Shown here piece after piece: positions 6,658 to 7,630 of a DNA stretch of 7,630 nucleotides. A model generated the notes under the pieces. The model did no database searches, was not told where the DNA came from, and was given only the letters and a program-made list of their open reading frames with translations. Origin of the DNA: an uncultured Atopobium sp. (lineage in GTDB: Bacteria > Actinomycetota > Coriobacteriia > Coriobacteriales > Atopobiaceae). The stretch covers positions 1 to 7,630 of the forward strand of contig CAKARF010000040.1 of assembly GCA_916720465.1 (NCBI GenBank). Reading direction: 5' to 3'. The first letter of the stretch is position 1. Every line of letters starts with the position of its first letter. The translations under genes were made by a program, and so were the position numbers.

Positions 6658-6676
6658 AGAGCGGGATATTTGCTCT
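6658..6676 (+). promoter_or_regulatory. Small leader hairpin next to the ribosome-binding site
   Basis: AGAGC (6658-6662) pairs with GCTCT (6672-6676) around a 9-base loop, just before the A-rich run and the AAAGGA ribosome-binding site (6683-6688). The stem is short, so it would have only a modest effect on translation. It may be chance. Confidence 0.25.
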
Positions 6677-6694
6677 AAAAAGAAAGGAACGGGC

Positions 6695-7630
6695 ATGTCA
6701 AAGTTTTTTCGTGAAGAGACTAAAAGACGCATTGTTGTTTGTGTAACCGCAGCAACTATTGCAACTTCGTCACTTGTTGCTGGAGTGACCCCTGTATTTG
6801 CTGAGACTTCATCAGATGCAGCTACTACCACAGTTGAGGCTCCAGTCGCATCAACCGCTGATCCAACATCCTCAACATTCACCTTTACCCAGGGCAACAT
6901 TCCAGGTGCTCGCGAGAACGTACCTAGCGACAAATTTGCTACACAGTTCGTAAGTGACGTTTCTCTCAATGGTACTAAATTTATCGGTGACTCTGGCGCA
7001 CAGGTAACCGCTCCATCAGGTCTTACTGACCCAGATGGTCATACTGTTGTCAAGTGGATGACTGAGGACGGTAGTGACGAGATGGCACCAGGTGAGACTC
7101 GTGAGATTGACACGCTTAACGTCGAAACGTTCCACGCAGTCTGGCAGCCAAAAGATGGCAATGCCGATGTTCAGTATCGACTCGTCATTGATGCTAACGG
7201 CGGTCACTTCGAGGGCGGTGTCCACGAAATGTATGAGCGCAACGACTTCCTCCCAGCAAATATGCATAACGTTAGGGCTGCTTCCAAGGTCACTCGTGAC
7301 GGCTATACTCTTGTTGGTTTTTCGAGGAATAAAAACGACGTTACTGCTCCAGCTAGTACGTTAACAACACCAATAAGCATTCGTGATGCAGAGCACGTTC
7401 CAGGTCACTCCACCGCCGAAGCACTCCCAGGCAAGACTGATGAGGTCTATACCCTCTATGCAATTTGGCGATCAAATACCGAGACCCCTGCAGACCCATC
7501 AACCCCTGCAGACCCATCTAACCCTGCAGACCCATCAACCCCTGCAGACCCATCTAACCCTGCAGACCCATCAACCCCTGCAGACCCATCAACCCCTGCA
7601 GACCCATCAACCCCTGCAGACCCATCAACC
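6695..7630 (+). CDS. Secreted surface protein with Listeria-Bacteroides-type repeats and a PADPS array (3' end outside window)
   Basis: The reading frame is open from the ATG at 6695 to the window edge (312 codons). AAAGGA (6683-6688) sits six bases before the ATG. Residues 1-36 form a signal peptide: a basic N-region ending KRR, a hydrophobic core, and cleavage likely after VFA (34-36). Residues about 37-62 are a Thr/Ala/Ser-rich linker. Two beta-rich modules follow: about 85-151 ending FHAVW, and about 161-258 starting YRLVIDANGG and ending YTLYAIW. Both fit the InlB B-repeat/Flg_new pattern, in which an aromatic-Ala-Trp strand closes each unit. From residue 264 a Pro-rich (T/N)PADPS array begins, probably a wall-spanning stalk; a C-terminal sorting signal would lie outside the window and cannot be confirmed. 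The likely role is cell-surface display or adhesion, inferred from architecture. It is divergent from asnA with an (AT)16 tract upstream. Confidence 0.88.
   Translation, partial: MSKFFREETKRRIVVCVTAATIATSSLVAGVTPVFAETSSDAATTTVEAPVASTADPTSSTFTFTQGNIPGARENVPSDKFATQFVSDVSLNGTKFIGDSGAQVTAPSGLTDPDGHTVVKWMTEDGSDEMAPGETREIDTLNVETFHAVWQPKDGNADVQYRLVIDANGGHFEGGVHEMYERNDFLPANMHNVRAASKVTRDGYTLVGFSRNKNDVTAPASTLTTPISIRDAEHVPGHSTAEALPGKTDEVYTLYAIWRSNTETPADPSTPADPSNPADPSTPADPSNPADPSTPADPSTPADPSTPADPST
7484..7630 (+). repeat. 18-bp in-frame tandem repeat encoding (T/N)PADPS
   Basis: Eight complete 18-bp units (7484-7627) plus the start of a ninth run to the window edge. Units differ only at the first codon (ACC or AAC) and the last codon (TCA or TCT). 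The order of variants makes a 36-bp higher-order unit visible at 7502-7537 and 7538-7573, followed by identical ACC...TCA units. Near-perfect identity, including synonymous positions, points to recent expansion. Each unit is a multiple of three, so gains or losses change stalk length without breaking the frame. Confidence 0.97.

Noticed and set aside
7016..7364. Minus-strand and alternative plus-strand frames over the surface-protein gene
   Set aside because: The frame from 6695 has a signal peptide, paired repeat modules and an in-frame tandem repeat; the others are shadows.
7484..7630. CRISPR-like array
   Set aside because: The repeats are contiguous 18-bp units in frame with a secreted protein and have no unique spacers.

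Overview
The window reads as a piece of a chromosome from a host-associated Gram-positive bacterium of moderate GC content. A class Coriobacteriia (Atopobium/Lancefieldella/Olsenella-like) or Clostridia-like source is my best guess. It rests on the gene mix: YfcE-type phosphodiesterase, AsnA, several zinc-ribbon membrane proteins, a membrane-fused ECF sigma factor, and a secreted protein with Listeria-Bacteroides-type repeats. This is inference from family knowledge; there is no rRNA or other marker to settle it.

Layout. (1) 1-560, plus strand: a YfcE-family metallophosphoesterase whose start codon lacks only its first base at the window edge, followed by a GC-rich gap and a strong intrinsic terminator (668-702). 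(2) 860-3571, plus strand: a two-gene, AT-richer operon. The first gene is a 248-aa protein with two zinc ribbons and about four membrane helices. The second is a 641-aa multidomain protein with a zinc ribbon, ECF sigma regions 2 and 4, an Ala/Lys/Gly-rich linker, one transmembrane helix and a large predicted outside domain. Upstream lies a close match to an ECF-type promoter (TGAACC, 16 nt, CGTCTT), so the sigma factor probably drives its own operon. (3) 3599-3635: a hairpin between converging genes. (4) 3705-5081, minus strand: a 458-aa protein with a zinc ribbon, one membrane helix, a coiled-coil-like stalk and a beta-rich C-terminal domain. (5) 5248-6249, minus strand: asnA, ammonia-dependent asparagine synthetase. 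(6) 6250-6694: a 445-bp, largely AT-rich divergent intergenic region with a 32-nt (AT)16 tract and small dyads. (7) 6695 to the window end, plus strand: a secreted surface protein, cut off inside an 18-bp repeat coding for (T/N)PADPS.

How it fits together. The most interesting part is 793-3571: a sigma factor that appears tethered to the membrane through its own C-terminus, with a putative sensor domain outside, encoded after a zinc-ribbon membrane protein and behind a promoter of the class such sigma factors use. A simple model is one-polypeptide signal transduction, in which an outside signal reaches a sigma domain in the same chain, perhaps by proteolytic release, with the 248-aa protein as partner or modulator. 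The neighbouring 458-aa protein shares the scheme of cytoplasmic zinc ribbon, membrane helix and outside domain. At the right end, the (AT)16 tract and the PADPS array are both repeat types prone to length change, so that surface protein could vary in expression or length.
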